Assembly (NCBI RefSeq): GCF_001581005.1
Contig: NZ_LHZV01000065.1
Location: forward strand, 1 to 64,000
Direction of reading: 5' to 3'
Length of the DNA: 64,000 nucleotides
DNA from: Acetobacter orleanensis
GTDB taxonomy: Bacteria; Pseudomonadota; Alphaproteobacteria; Acetobacterales; Acetobacteraceae
The notes below the pieces were generated by a model. That model searched no databases. It was not told the origin of the DNA and saw only the letters and a program-made list of their open reading frames with translations. The position numbers and the translations under genes are program-made. Of this stretch, positions 8,400 to 17,523 are shown in pieces (position 1 is the stretch's first letter; each line of letters starts with the position of its first letter).

Positions 8400-10322
8400 T
8401 TATTGGAACGGCAAATATCGGAAGGTGACGTAAACCGTGTTGCCCGATGTTGTCGGGTAGACACTGTTGTCGTGACCGTCATTGCCTCTGAAGGCAAACT
8501 TCCGGATATAGGTATATTGCAGGCCGCCCATCACGCTGCCGTAGCGGCCTTCAACAAAGTGCCACCAGCCACCGGCGGTCAGGGAGGCCAGCGTGCGGGT
8601 CTGGGCGTTACAACTGCCGAATTCCACGTCGCATCCGCCCAGATTAAGGTCATTCACCCCGTAGCCATACTGGGCGCCATCAGCCCCCATGTAGCGCTTG
8701 CGTCCGGCTGTCTCGATACCCCCGTAGGTGTAGAGCAGCACGGACTGGGAGGGGTGGCCGATAAGGCCGAGTGAGCCCATCAGTTCCGGCACGGGGGAAA
8801 GCACCCCGCGGGCATTGGGTGTTGTGTCGGGAATCAGGCTCGGCCCGTAGCGGCCAATGCCTTCCCCTGCCAGAATATTGCCTGCCATCTGGAGTTTTTT
8901 GGTCCCCAGCGGTGTTGTCATGCCCGCGCCAACGCCGCCACCAAACGTCGTGTGCTTTTTGGTAGTGGTCATGCCCGGTTCTACGGCAAGGGAGCGGAAC
9001 CAGCGCGCCATGCCGAACACTTCATAATGCCCGAAGGACGTATCCACCGCCCCTTTCAGGATAACGTCTGGTGCGGGGTTGTAGGTGTATTGCGCACCCG
9101 GATTCAGCAACACACCGCCGCTGTTGGAATAATAAATGCGTGCGCCTGTTTTTTCTCCGTACGCCGCAGGCAGGGTGCTGCCGGAAGAGAGCGGGGAAGA
9201 AAAAGCGACGGTTGCCTGTGGGTCTTCCACTGAGAGGCCAAGCCAGTATTTTTCGTGCCAATCTTTCCCGATGCGAATTTGCGGCACACGGGTAAAGGTC
9301 ACACCCGGAATCTGGTTGTTATCCGTAACCGCAGGGAGTTGTTCCTGCCGTGGGAGCAGACCTTTGGCGTAATTGGTGGACAGGCTCCATGCCTGCCCCA
9401 TCAGGATATGGAGCCCCCAGTCTTTCTGGGTGAAGGTAAAATACCCCTGCCGCATGCGCGGTGTGTAACCGCTAATCTGCACACTGTTACTGGTGCCGGC
9501 AGCGCCAGCAAAATCGCTTTCCACATAAGCTTGCAACCGCACGGCTTTGGAAGGGTTAGCCTCCATCAGCACAGACATCCGGCTGAGCTGGGCGGACATA
9601 CGCTCCTCGCTCAATCCATGATTGGGGCTGTTGGCGTAAGGGAAGTTGTTCCATGCCGTGGCGGGGCCGCTGGTCATATTGGAACTGCGCCAGATGTTGG
9701 AGAACTCTACAAAACCACCAAGCTTTACGGAAATGCCGCCGATGCTGAAAATCGGGGGCAGGCGATCCACATCTGTCTGGGTGATGGAAGAGGGGCTGGA
9801 GGAACTGAGGTCAATGCTTGACCGGGCAGAGCCGTTCTGCGGCTGCTGTGGCATCCAGCGGAACCCGGCAAAGCCTGACCCGCTATTAACAGGCGCGTGC
9901 TGAGTAGGACCGACCTCAACAGGCTGCGCACCACCGGAGAAGAGAATACCGGGGTCCGCTGGGCCATTTGTTTGCAAGCCGTAAGGTGCCTCTGGATAGG
10001 TATTCTGTGCGCTTGCCGTTGAATGGTTGCCTGTGGCGGCCAATTTTGTGGCATTAGGAACATGGGATGCGGCACCAGACCGCGCCGCCGCAACCTGATG
10101 TCCCTTTTGCGGGTGTTTTAATGCCTGCCGGTGTTCAATTGCCTCTACCTGCGCGGCCAGTTTACGCATCTGTTCTTTAATGGCGGCGAGTTCCTGTGCA
10201 TCATCCGCATGCGCCAGCGAGGGGTCGCTCAGAACACAGGCAAGCGCAGTACCAAGCAGAAGCCGGGTATCCCTCTTTCTGGTGTCGCTAGAACCCCGGG
10301 GCACAGGCGGTTTCACACTCAA
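8400..10322 (-). CDS. Outer-membrane porin (DcaP-like)
   Basis: A 640-residue exported protein. The basic N-terminus and hydrophobic stretch at about 20-38 end at AHADD, a good signal-peptidase site. A short coiled coil (about 43-66) follows, then a low-complexity linker. From about residue 190 an aromatic, glycine-rich beta-barrel pattern runs to the C-terminus, which ends in a VTFRYLPFQ strand. The coiled coil plus barrel layout, and segments such as [10 protein letters not shown] and [21 protein letters not shown], resemble DcaP-type porins that admit small acids. The substrate is not known from sequence. It is followed within 41 bases by pdc, so it probably leads an operon of porin, decarboxylase and MFS carrier. 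Confidence 0.75.
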   Translation of the reverse strand: MSVKPPVPRGSSDTRKRDTRLLLGTALACVLSDPSLAHADDAQELAAIKEQMRKLAAQVEAIEHRQALKHPQKGHQVAAARSGAASHVPNATKLAATGNHSTASAQNTYPEAPYGLQTNGPADPGILFSGGAQPVEVGPTQHAPVNSGSGFAGFRWMPQQPQNGSARSSIDLSSSSPSSITQTDVDRLPPIFSIGGISVKLGGFVEFSNIWRSSNMTSGPATAWNNFPYANSPNHGLSEERMSAQLSRMSVLMEANPSKAVRLQAYVESDFAGAAGTSNSVQISGYTPRMRQGYFTFTQKDWGLHILMGQAWSLSTNYAKGLLPRQEQLPAVTDNNQIPGVTFTRVPQIRIGKDWHEKYWLGLSVEDPQATVAFSSPLSSGSTLPAAYGEKTGARIYYSNSGGVLLNPGAQYTYNPAPDVILKGAVDTSFGHYEVFGMARWFRSLAVEPGMTTTKKHTTFGGGVGAGMTTPLGTKKLQMAGNILAGEGIGRYGPSLIPDTTPNARGVLSPVPELMGSLGLIGHPSQSVLLYTYGGIETAGRKRYMGADGAQYGYGVNDLNLGGCDVEFGSCNAQTRTLASLTAGGWWHFVEGRYGSVMGGLQYTYIRKFAFRGNDGHDNSVYPTTSGNTVYVTFRYLPFQ

Positions 10323-10739
10323 TCCTCAGAAAATTATCAAACTTTATTATAGATAGGATTGTTTTCTGTGGAACGAGTAGAAGTCTCAATGATTCATATC
10401 AATATTACAGAGTGTTAATTATATCAAAAATAGCAGAAATTATTTTGCACGATATGATTTATAAAAACTGAGTATATACCAAAAAACCTTAAAATAAACT
10501 TTAGTGTCTTGTGACGCTTTGAAAACGAAGGAAAGAGGAAATTTAAGAGCGGATCAATGTGTTTTTAGAGTCATTTTCAAACGCACGAAAAGCTTTGAAT
10601 TGATAGAGAATATTCATAAAACGTCAAAAATCTGTCATGCTCTCGCAGGGCACACTCCCTGCAAAGACTCGCATATTTTTTGCCATGCTGGGGCATTACG
10701 CGGCACACTCTTAAAAAATCCCGGCCGCATGTAGAAATT
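10323..10739. other. AT-rich gap upstream of the porin-pdc run
   Basis: An AT-rich stretch that must hold the promoter of the reverse porin gene (about 10325-10480). No intact gene is supported. A 76-codon forward frame at 10504-10734 has no recognisable content or good ribosome site. No clear operator was identified. Confidence 0.4.
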
Positions 10740-11378
10740 TCAGCGGTTAATCCACTGCCTGCGGGCCGGGTTGCGCTGTTCCCATCCACGTCGTTCCAGT
10801 TCGGGCGTGTCGGCTTGCTCTGCTGGATAACCGACGCACAGATAGGCCAGAAACTGCCAGTCTGGCGGCATGCAGAGTGTGCGGCTGGCCTCTGCGGGGT
10901 CCAGAATGGAAACCCACCCTAACCCGACCCCCTCCGCCGTGGCCGCCAGCCAGAAGGTGTGAATGGCCATAACGGCGGACCATACGGTTGTTTCCGGCAT
11001 GGTGCCGCGCCCCAGCCCGCGCCCCTGCGCGGGGTTGGTATCACAGAACACGGCAATCTGATGGGGGGCATCATCCAGCCCGGCCAGCTTGAGTGTGGCG
11101 TAACGCTGGGCGTTGTCTCCGCTATGGCCGGTCAGGGCCTCCGCATTACAGCGGGAAAAATTTTCTCGGATGGCTGTTCTGCGAACCGGGCTGTCCACAC
11201 GGACAAAGCGCCAAGGCTCGCTCAGCCCGACAGAGGGTGCCAGACAGGCGGTTTCCAGAAGGCGTAACAGTAAGGCCTCCGGCACGGGTTCCGTGCGGAA
11301 ATGCCGCACATCCCTCCGCCATGTAAAAAGCTGGTCCAGAGAGGCACGAAAAGAAGGGGAAAAGAGCGGGGCTGTCAT
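10740..11378 (-). CDS. bluB: 5,6-dimethylbenzimidazole synthase
   Basis: A 212-residue flavin enzyme of the nitroreductase fold that breaks down reduced FMN with oxygen to make dimethylbenzimidazole, the lower ligand of cobalamin. Matching features are FTWRRDVRHF near residue 18, APSVGLSEPWRFVRV, the TVWSAVMAIHTFWLAATAEG helix, and GLGWVSILDP, the usual BluB pattern. The frame is open to 11507. The ATG at 11378 was chosen because it overlaps the cobD stop by four bases (ATGA), which couples the two. The cobT gene elsewhere in the window uses its product. An ordinary nitroreductase is the alternative, but the cobalamin context and the motifs favour BluB. Confidence 0.9.
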   Translation of the reverse strand: MTAPLFSPSFRASLDQLFTWRRDVRHFRTEPVPEALLLRLLETACLAPSVGLSEPWRFVRVDSPVRRTAIRENFSRCNAEALTGHSGDNAQRYATLKLAGLDDAPHQIAVFCDTNPAQGRGLGRGTMPETTVWSAVMAIHTFWLAATAEGVGLGWVSILDPAEASRTLCMPPDWQFLAYLCVGYPAEQADTPELERRGWEQRNPARRQWINR

Positions 11379-12361
11379 GCTGTGATCATGAAGAGAAGCG
11401 CGCCTATCAGCAAGCCTCCTCTCAGAATAAGGCAGGCACGCCGGTATAGCACCAGCCCCTTGTCCAGATCTTCCACCGTTGCGTCTGGCGTACCATCGCC
11501 CATCCACGCATCGTCCACCCGCACATCTTTATAGAGGCGTGGACCGGCCAGCCGTAGGCGCAGGACTCCGGCCATTGCCGCTTCTGGCCAGCCCGCATTG
11601 GGCGAGCGATGGCGCGGCGCATCCCGCCGCACAGCCTCACGCGCAGCAGTCCGGCGCTCTGCCGGGGCCGCTAGAATGAGACAGAATGCCGCAAGGCGGG
11701 AGGCAGGGAGGTTGACCGCATCATCCAGCTTTGCGGCGGCCCAACCAAAGGCGGCGTGGCGTGGGGCGAGGTGGCCAATCATGCTGTCTGCCGTATTGAC
11801 GGCCTTGTAGAACACTGCTCCCGGCAGACCGAATATGGCAGCCCATAGCAGGGGGGCCACAATGCCATCTGAGAAGTTTTCGGCCAGACTTTCCAGTGCT
11901 GCTCGCACAATGCCCGCTTCATCCAGCGTGGCAGTGTCTCGCCCGACAATTTGCGCCACGGCCAGCCGCCCACCGGCCAGCCCATTCTGCCGCAGAGCAA
12001 TACCCACAGCGCGCACATGCTCCCACAAGGATTTTTGCGCGACCAGCGTACAGGTTGCCACGGCCTGCACCCCTAGCATGAGAGGAGCGGGTAGAATCTG
12101 ATAGCCCAGACCAAGGATTGCTCCGGTTATCCAAAGCGGTACGCCCACAATCAGCGTCAGCGCCAGCACACCCATCCAGCGGCGTTTCTGCTCGGAAAAT
12201 TCCGGGCGGTTGAGTGCTGTGTCCAGCTTCTCTATTAGCGCGCCAATCCACATCACCGGGTGCCCAATGGCAGCCAGCAGGGCAGGCGGATACCCACAGG
12301 CGGCTTCCAGTAAGGCGGCAAGGGCTGCTACGGGAAAGGTGACGGAGAGAGGGAACATCAT
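11375..12361 (-). CDS. cobD: Adenosylcobinamide-phosphate synthase
   Basis: A CbiB/CobD-type integral membrane protein of about 328 residues that joins the aminopropanol arm to cobyric acid. The N-terminus carries HPVMWIGALIEKLD, the conserved histidine/proline start of the family. RAALESLAENFSDGIVAPLLWAAIFGLPGA follows, and the middle YKAVNTADSMIGH is diagnostic. Several hydrophobic helices are visible. Two ATGs (12361 and 12358) are equally possible; the open frame reaching 12523 is probably non-coding because it has no family-like sequence. It is divergent from cobC, the gene that makes its aminopropanol-phosphate donor, and overlaps bluB by four bases. Confidence 0.9.
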   Translation of the reverse strand: MMFPLSVTFPVAALAALLEAACGYPPALLAAIGHPVMWIGALIEKLDTALNRPEFSEQKRRWMGVLALTLIVGVPLWITGAILGLGYQILPAPLMLGVQAVATCTLVAQKSLWEHVRAVGIALRQNGLAGGRLAVAQIVGRDTATLDEAGIVRAALESLAENFSDGIVAPLLWAAIFGLPGAVFYKAVNTADSMIGHLAPRHAAFGWAAAKLDDAVNLPASRLAAFCLILAAPAERRTAAREAVRRDAPRHRSPNAGWPEAAMAGVLRLRLAGPRLYKDVRVDDAWMGDGTPDATVEDLDKGLVLYRRACLILRGGLLIGALLFMITA

Positions 12362-12497
12362 GCGGGCAGCAGACTCACTAAGCGGGCAGGCCGGAATAGA
12401 CCCGACCGGAAGTACGCAGGGCAGGAAGCAGACCAAGAGGCAGGCCCGAAGCCCACAAGCCAGCCCGCAGACTACCACGCAAGCCCCGCTTGCGGCC

Positions 12498-13682
12498 ATG
12501 ACTACCTGCGTAGTGCCGCCCAAGTTTCCAGAATTGTCATCTTCTGGTTTGGCGGATGCTGCGGCTTTGCAGCCTTCCGTGTCTGCGCCTTTATCAGCCC
12601 CATCGCCCGTTACGCTGCCCGTCTTGCCGTCAAACCTGCCGCTGGAGCGTGTCCCTCTTCCTTCTCATGGCGGACAGGTGCGTGCCGTCATGGTACATTT
12701 TCCGACAGCGCCCCAACCATATTATGATCTTTCCACCGGCATCAGCCCCTATCCTTATCCTCTTCGTATGCCGGAAGTGTCAGTGCTGGCCCGTCTGCCG
12801 GAGGAGGAGGAAGAGGCCGACCTTCAAGCCGCCGCCGCCTTTGCTTACGGCCTGACACATCCCGACATGGTGGTGGCCGGGGCGGGGAGTCAGAGCCTGA
12901 TCGCTCTCTTGCCACGCTTGCTGCCCGCGCAGCGCGTGTGCCTGCTGGGGCCAACCTATTCGGGCCATGCACAGGCATGGTATTTACAGGGGGTGCCAGT
13001 GCAGCAGGTGACGGACCCAAGCGCGCTGGAACACGCGGCCGAGCAGCCCGGCACCGTCTGCGTGGTCTGTAATCCGAATAATCCAGATGGGCGACTGATT
13101 GCATCTGAGTGGATGCATAGGCTGGCCGATCGTTGCGCGGAACACGGCAGTTTTCTGGTTGTGGATGAAGCCTTCGCGGATTTTGAACAGGAGAGCATCG
13201 CGCCCCTGCTGCCGCATCCCGCGCTGGGCGTGTTACGCTCATTTGGCAAAACCTATGGCCTGCCGGGTGTGCGTCTGGGGTTTTTGCTTGCCAACCCGGA
13301 GCGGGCAGCACAGGCGCGCGCGCTCCTTGGCTCTTGGTCGGTGGGGAGTCTCGCTCTGGCTGCCGGACGGCAGGCGTTACGAGACACCGCGTGGCTGCAT
13401 ACCGCCCGAGCGCAGGCCCGCGCGGCCCATACTCGCCTGACAACCCTTCTGGATGCGGCGGGCTTACCGCACACCGGGCAAGTCAGCTTGTTTACATTGG
13501 TGCTGCATCAGCTGGCGCCAGCACTCTGGCAGCATTTCTGCACATACGGCCTCGTGACCCGTATTTTTGCAGAGCAACCGGGGCGTCTGCGGGTCGGCCT
13601 GCCTGCGTCAGAAGCGGCATGGGCCCGGTTGGAAACGGCTTTGCAGGCATGGACTGCTTTACACGCAGGTGGCGCACCATGA
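12498..13682 (+). CDS. cobC: Threonine-phosphate decarboxylase (aminotransferase-like, cobalamin pathway)
   Basis: A PLP enzyme that makes aminopropanol phosphate for the corrinoid side arm. The family's opening SHGGQVRA ... YYDLSTGISPYPYP is present, followed by CNPNNPDG, VVDEAFADFE and the PLP lysine in SFGKTYGLPGVRLGF (Lys251 from this start). From the ATG at 12498 it is 394 residues, longer than the usual 330-350, because about 60 Pro/Ser-rich residues precede the HGG motif. A GTG at 12579 would give 367 residues. An ATG at 12360 has a GGAGAG nearby but would overlap the cobD start. The true start is therefore uncertain. Its stop overlaps the next gene by four bases. Confidence 0.88.
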   Translation: MTTCVVPPKFPELSSSGLADAAALQPSVSAPLSAPSPVTLPVLPSNLPLERVPLPSHGGQVRAVMVHFPTAPQPYYDLSTGISPYPYPLRMPEVSVLARLPEEEEEADLQAAAAFAYGLTHPDMVVAGAGSQSLIALLPRLLPAQRVCLLGPTYSGHAQAWYLQGVPVQQVTDPSALEHAAEQPGTVCVVCNPNNPDGRLIASEWMHRLADRCAEHGSFLVVDEAFADFEQESIAPLLPHPALGVLRSFGKTYGLPGVRLGFLLANPERAAQARALLGSWSVGSLALAAGRQALRDTAWLHTARAQARAAHTRLTTLLDAAGLPHTGQVSLFTLVLHQLAPALWQHFCTYGLVTRIFAEQPGRLRVGLPASEAAWARLETALQAWTALHAGGAP

Positions 13683-14323
13683 CAGTTCATTTGGCTTATC
13701 GGACTATCCGGCTTGTCTGCCTCACAACCAGTCTGCCAGACGCTATCACACAGGGCCGTATTCCACCCCGTGAGACCCAGAGCATAGCCCACATTCCAGC
13801 CGAAGCGGAGGCATTCTCTTTTCCGCCTTTGCGCACACCGCTACGTTTTACACACATTATTCTGGCGGAGGATTGCAAAGCGGTAGGTTTGCCCAGTGAT
13901 TCCGCAGTGCCCATCACACGCACCACGGCCCTAAAGGATCGTGATTACGGCACATGGCATGGGCAGGCCTTGCGTGATCTGCCCTCCGAAGCACTCAGCG
14001 CATTGCTACAGGATATGGATTTTGCACCCCCCGAAGGAGAGAGTCAGCGTCAGTTTCAGGAGCGGGTCGCCCTATGGCTTGCCCTTTTGATACGCCCCGA
14101 GGAGGGAGAAGCTCAGGCCCAGCCGGCTGCAGAAGGAACCTTATTACCGCACACGCTCACGCTACTGCTTATCACCCGGCCCGCCGTGGTGCGTGCGATC
14201 GCGACCCATATTCTGCACGGCAGCCCGGAGATGGCTGCCCGACTGGACATTGCGCCCCAGACCAGAAGCTTGTTCACCCATCATGCTGGTCTGGGGCGTG
14301 TGCGGATGCTGGGTGCGCCGTAA
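13679..14323 (+). CDS. Degenerate histidine-phosphatase-like protein of the cobalamin locus
   Basis: A 214-residue protein whose start overlaps the cobC stop (ATGA). Its outline follows the histidine-phosphatase proteins often found beside cobC: an N-terminal strand, then RTTALKDRDYGTWHG at the acidic DFG-W-G position, then FAPPEGESQRQFQERV, then LLLITRPAVVRAIATH. Both histidines are missing. The N-terminal Arg-His pair is replaced by LTTSLPD, and the late Ser/Thr-His-Gly/Pro site reads ITRPAVV. It is therefore unlikely to be a phosphatase; a structural or regulatory role is possible. Preserved frame, length and translational coupling argue against simple decay. The family assignment is by eye. 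Confidence 0.6.
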   Translation: MTVHLAYRTIRLVCLTTSLPDAITQGRIPPRETQSIAHIPAEAEAFSFPPLRTPLRFTHIILAEDCKAVGLPSDSAVPITRTTALKDRDYGTWHGQALRDLPSEALSALLQDMDFAPPEGESQRQFQERVALWLALLIRPEEGEAQAQPAAEGTLLPHTLTLLLITRPAVVRAIATHILHGSPEMAARLDIAPQTRSLFTHHAGLGRVRMLGAP

Positions 14324-14380
14324 AAGAGGCGTCAGGGTTGCGTCGGAGTGCTGCGTTCTGCGGACGCTGGATGAACGCTG

Positions 14381-14584
14381 TTATTTTTTACGGGTTTTAG
14401 CGCGGTAGAGAGACAGGACCAGCAGCAACTGCGTTCCAACGAGCCCGCCTTCCAGCAGCCCTCTTTCAAAGTCTGCAATTGGCAGGTTGACAACAAGGAG
14501 TAGCAGCATCGGAGCGAGGGGGATAAAAAACAGGGTTTTCAAGGGCGTGTGTTCAACAGCTTTTGCTTTGCACCGTGTATGCAT
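14381..14584 (-). CDS. Small predicted membrane protein
   Basis: A 67-residue frame with a basic, polar N-terminus, a strong hydrophobic helix (about 17-36), an acidic loop (DFERGLLEGG) and a second hydrophobic stretch ending in a basic tail (RAKTRKK). This pattern of two helices with positive ends is typical of a real small inner-membrane protein. An AGAGGA-like ribosome site lies about 12 bases before the ATG. It lies 110 bases downstream of the GtrII-like gene on the same strand. No family was recognised. Confidence 0.5.
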   Translation of the reverse strand: MHTRCKAKAVEHTPLKTLFFIPLAPMLLLLVVNLPIADFERGLLEGGLVGTQLLLVLSLYRAKTRKK

Positions 14585-14693
14585 TTTCCAGATCCTCTGC
14601 CGGCAAACGACTCACTAACAAACCGTAATAAAAAAGCTGGCATATCCGTTCTCACGGCGCAAGAAGATTTGTCTTCCGCTGTGTCAACGGCTC

Positions 14694-16190
14694 TCATGCT
14701 CCCGTAAGGCGCAACGCAAACTTGGTTCCGTCCCGATATACGGCAAATTTTGGTGTTTCATGCACAAGGTTGGCGGGTTTCAGCAGGGAGCGGGCAGCCT
14801 CCCATTCTTCAGGGGTGTGTTCGCGACTGTCGACACCCACCTGCCGGAGGCGGGCATAGCCAAACAGGGCATCGTCACTTATCTGCTGGCGTGGCAGAAG
14901 CTCTGCAAGATAGGGCATGCCTGCAATGGCGTTTTGCACAATGGGAGCCTGTGCCTCCGTGCCATAAACAAACAGATCATCCCCTTTCTGGAAACCGGCA
15001 TCATCCAACTGGTTTGCCAGCCGTTCCGCCTGTGCTCTCTGGAACTGCTCTTGCGCCGTCATTGTGTTTCCAAAGCTGAAGGAAACCACATAGAAATAGA
15101 GGAGCGGAATAATAGCCAGCCAGCGGAACCTCTGGCCTACAGCGGTCTGAATGAAAAACAGATTGGCCAGAATGACGCAGCCCGAAAAAGCCATGAAAAT
15201 GCGGGGCGAAAGAACCGTGTTGACTAGAATCAGCACAATGCCCGGCACAAGCAGCAAAAGCAGGAACGGCACACTCACCAGCACCACTCCATTCAGTTTT
15301 GCTATTATCCCTCTCCGCCGCATGGCGGGCAGCACGTCCGACCAGACACAGAACGCTCCAAGCACATAGAAGGCGCACAGGATAAGTCCCGGACCGCCAT
15401 GCAGGAGAGATGCCAGAAGGAAAAACGCCTGCTGCACATTATCCCACAGTAAACCATGGAGCATGTTGTGCAGGCTCATGGTTTCACTACGAGGTGCGGC
15501 GTAAGAGCCACCTACAAAATGCCGGACAATGAGTACGTGATATGCCGCATAGGCTACACCCAGTGCGCCGACCCGCAAGCCCATGCCGCGCCATGCCGCC
15601 TTATCCTGCGCCTGTTGTGTGTCACTCATAAACAGCAGGACGGAGAGTGCTAGAAACGTGTTGAGCGCTGGCTGATAAAAACATAGGAGGGCAAACAGGA
15701 AAGCCGAGCAGGTGGCAAAATTCCGTCGGCCAGACCAGCCTTCCGGCACAAGTGCGGCCAGAACAGCGCAGGTCTGGGCCATAAGCATGGGCAATGCGTC
15801 GAATTTATAAGACAGATTTTCGAGAAAAAAAGGTTGGACCGCAAGAGGCAGAGCACACAGGCAGACGGACAGATCATCCATTCTGCGACCGCGCAGCAAC
15901 CGTGCGGCCAGCAAGGCGCCGCTTCCTGAAAGTGCGAGTAAACCCAAAATCTGCCCCAGCGGGGCAAGATCGGGAATATTATGCGTGCGCAAACTCAGCG
16001 CGTTCATCAGGGCTGTCGAGAAAATTCGTCCGCTGTGGCTCCATGTGTAGCCATACAAAGCGCGGGCATTGTCATCCATATATGGCGCGTTGGCCAGAAA
16101 AATGGGGAGAGCAAACAGGCAGCTTAAAATGAAAAGCAACCAGACATGTCTGGTATGTAGTTTAGGCCAACTCTGGTCCATACCAGTCAC
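14694..16190 (-). CDS. GtrII-like glucosyltransferase-domain membrane protein
   Basis: A 498-residue protein with about ten or eleven hydrophobic helices. After the first helix it reads NAPYMDDNARALYGYTWSHSGR, an acidic pair in a periplasmic loop followed by an aromatic stretch. This resembles the start of GtrII-type serotype-converting glucosyltransferases (GT-C fold). These move sugar from an undecaprenyl-phosphate donor onto surface polysaccharide. The C-terminal 100 residues form a soluble domain. It is flanked by cobalamin genes with no functional link visible. The donor flippase and the GtrB-like partner are not in the window. Confidence 0.7.
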   Translation of the reverse strand: MTGMDQSWPKLHTRHVWLLFILSCLFALPIFLANAPYMDDNARALYGYTWSHSGRIFSTALMNALSLRTHNIPDLAPLGQILGLLALSGSGALLAARLLRGRRMDDLSVCLCALPLAVQPFFLENLSYKFDALPMLMAQTCAVLAALVPEGWSGRRNFATCSAFLFALLCFYQPALNTFLALSVLLFMSDTQQAQDKAAWRGMGLRVGALGVAYAAYHVLIVRHFVGGSYAAPRSETMSLHNMLHGLLWDNVQQAFFLLASLLHGGPGLILCAFYVLGAFCVWSDVLPAMRRRGIIAKLNGVVLVSVPFLLLLLVPGIVLILVNTVLSPRIFMAFSGCVILANLFFIQTAVGQRFRWLAIIPLLYFYVVSFSFGNTMTAQEQFQRAQAERLANQLDDAGFQKGDDLFVYGTEAQAPIVQNAIAGMPYLAELLPRQQISDDALFGYARLRQVGVDSREHTPEEWEAARSLLKPANLVHETPKFAVYRDGTKFALRLTGA

Positions 16191-16302
16191 GCGGCTCCTC
16201 TGGTCCGTAGGGTGCCGCTATTTGTTATCGCATCGTGAGTTGTTCAGAAAGAGCAGGAAGAGGGTGGCAGCCCTCTTCTGCGGTCGGGATGGAAAAAAGC
16301 CC

Positions 16303-17025
16303 TTAACTGCGGGCGCGTGTTGCCAGAAGGGGCGTGGCGAGTGCCCCGAAAATCAGCCCCATGCTGCCCCATAACACACATTGCATGCCAAGGGCGGCTT
16401 CTCGAAAGCGCCAGAGCACCACAGCCGGAAATCCATCCGGTACCTCATTCACATCCGGCAGACCAAACTGCACCAGTGCGACGAGCAGGATAAACACTGC
16501 TCCGCCACACAGCCAGCCGGTCCAGCTATCGCGCATCTGGGCCGCTTTTTGACCAATCAGGCAGGCAATGGCGGCCACACAGATGGAAAGGGCAATCATG
16601 ACGAAATAGGTTTCCGTCCGCAACGCCAGTGAGGCCGGATTACCCACAGCGGGCGGGTTGGGCGGATATTTCAGGTCAGGTACCAGCACAACGGTCACAA
16701 AACCAGCAACCGCCAGCAGAAGCGCCAGCACACGGGGGGATGAGATGGACAACCGCCCATACGCAAAGGAAAATACCAGAGCAAACAGCCCGCCAAAGCC
16801 CACGCCATAAAGCAGTGTGGCTGTAGCCAGACCGTAGCTGGCCTGCACGGACCGGCTGACGAGCTCCGGTTCCGGTGTAATCCCTTCCGCCGCACTCCGG
16901 GCGGCCTCAAAAGCAATGGCTAGCGCAACCTGCGGTTCCCCAAAAATACGGGCAAATGCAAAGGCAAGTGCAGCCGCAAGGCACCCGGCAATCATGCCGC
17001 GTGCCAGCAAACGTCCAGCAATCAT
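16303..17025 (-). CDS. cbtA: Cobalt transporter subunit CbtA
   Basis: A 240-residue membrane protein with several helices (near the N-terminus, and about 65-90, 100-120, 135-160, 165-195 and 205-235). It follows cbtB by 18 bases on the same strand. CbtA proteins are predicted from genome context to form, with CbtB, a B12-regulated cobalt importer. Segments such as PPNPPAVGNP and the WGSMGLIFGALATPLL ending fit the family. The cobalamin riboswitch ahead of cbtB supports the role independently of sequence similarity. Confidence 0.82.
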   Translation of the reverse strand: MIAGRLLARGMIAGCLAAALAFAFARIFGEPQVALAIAFEAARSAAEGITPEPELVSRSVQASYGLATATLLYGVGFGGLFALVFSFAYGRLSISSPRVLALLLAVAGFVTVVLVPDLKYPPNPPAVGNPASLALRTETYFVMIALSICVAAIACLIGQKAAQMRDSWTGWLCGGAVFILLVALVQFGLPDVNEVPDGFPAVVLWRFREAALGMQCVLWGSMGLIFGALATPLLATRARS

Positions 17026-17043
17026 TAGAAAAAACCCTGCGGT

Positions 17044-17268
17044 TCAGTGGCAGGGAAAGCCCAGCAGATGGCGGCCATCATGCACAAACTCATGCACCTC
17101 ATGGCCAGAAATCAGGGAGATAGCGCCTTGTTCAGCCCCGACAAAATACAGCATCAGCACGGATACCAGCAGGCCGAAAACGGCCCATGGCAGCAACGCG
17201 CCAACCGGAATGGCCACGGGGGCAGGGGCCGCAATGGCGCGTGCGCGGGGGGAGGAAGGGTGCATCAT
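17044..17268 (-). CDS. cbtB: Cobalt transporter subunit CbtB
   Basis: A 74-75-residue protein with one central membrane helix (about 22-44) and a histidine-rich C-terminus (GHEVHEFVHDGRHLLGFPCH). The clustered histidines are the family's probable metal-binding site. The frame is open to 17436, but that upstream part is the cobalamin riboswitch. The tandem ATGs at 17268 and 17265 are therefore the sensible starts. It is the first gene after the riboswitch and is followed at once by cbtA. Confidence 0.85.
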   Translation of the reverse strand: MMHPSSPRARAIAAPAPVAIPVGALLPWAVFGLLVSVLMLYFVGAEQGAISLISGHEVHEFVHDGRHLLGFPCH

Positions 17269-17299
17269 CAAACAGGCTCCGCTGGTAAAAACGCGTTCC

Positions 17300-17435
17300 G
17301 CGGTGGAGGAAAACAGGTGGCTGGAGGTCTGACTTCCCACGTTCAGAACGCGGATTACAGTGGCGCGACCGTGCCGGACTTGCACCGGCTTCTCCTTACT
17401 GTGCCATAGTGTGGCGGTGGCCTGCCGGACTGTCA
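17300..17435 (-). promoter_or_regulatory. Cobalamin (B12) riboswitch upstream of cbtBA
   Basis: Read on the reverse strand, the sequence has the conserved aptamer core in order: GCCGGTGCAAGTCCGGC (the GGTG-AA-TCC element), then CGCGCCACTGTAAT (the B12 box), then GGGAAGTCAGACCTCCAGCC (the closing AAG-CAG-ACC element). It lies between cobS and cbtB, 30-165 bases before the cbtB start. Cobalamin binding to such elements normally lowers expression of the following genes, here cobalt uptake. Boundaries are approximate; no folding was calculated. Confidence 0.9.
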
Positions 17436-17523
17436 ATTTATTCAGTCGCCCGTTCGGCCTTGGTGCTGGTCAGGTCCCGCAGCAGTGCCACTCCCCGGCG
17501 AGGTATTTTTCGCCCGGAATTCT

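Noticed and set aside
10504-10734. 76-codon forward frame in the gap before bluB
   Set aside because: No ribosome site, no recognisable sequence, and AT-rich intergenic composition.
12362-12497. Possible second cobalamin riboswitch between divergent cobD and cobC
   Set aside because: A GGAAGCAGACC-like stretch recalls the 3' element, but the GGTG-AA-TCC core and the B12 box are absent on both strands.
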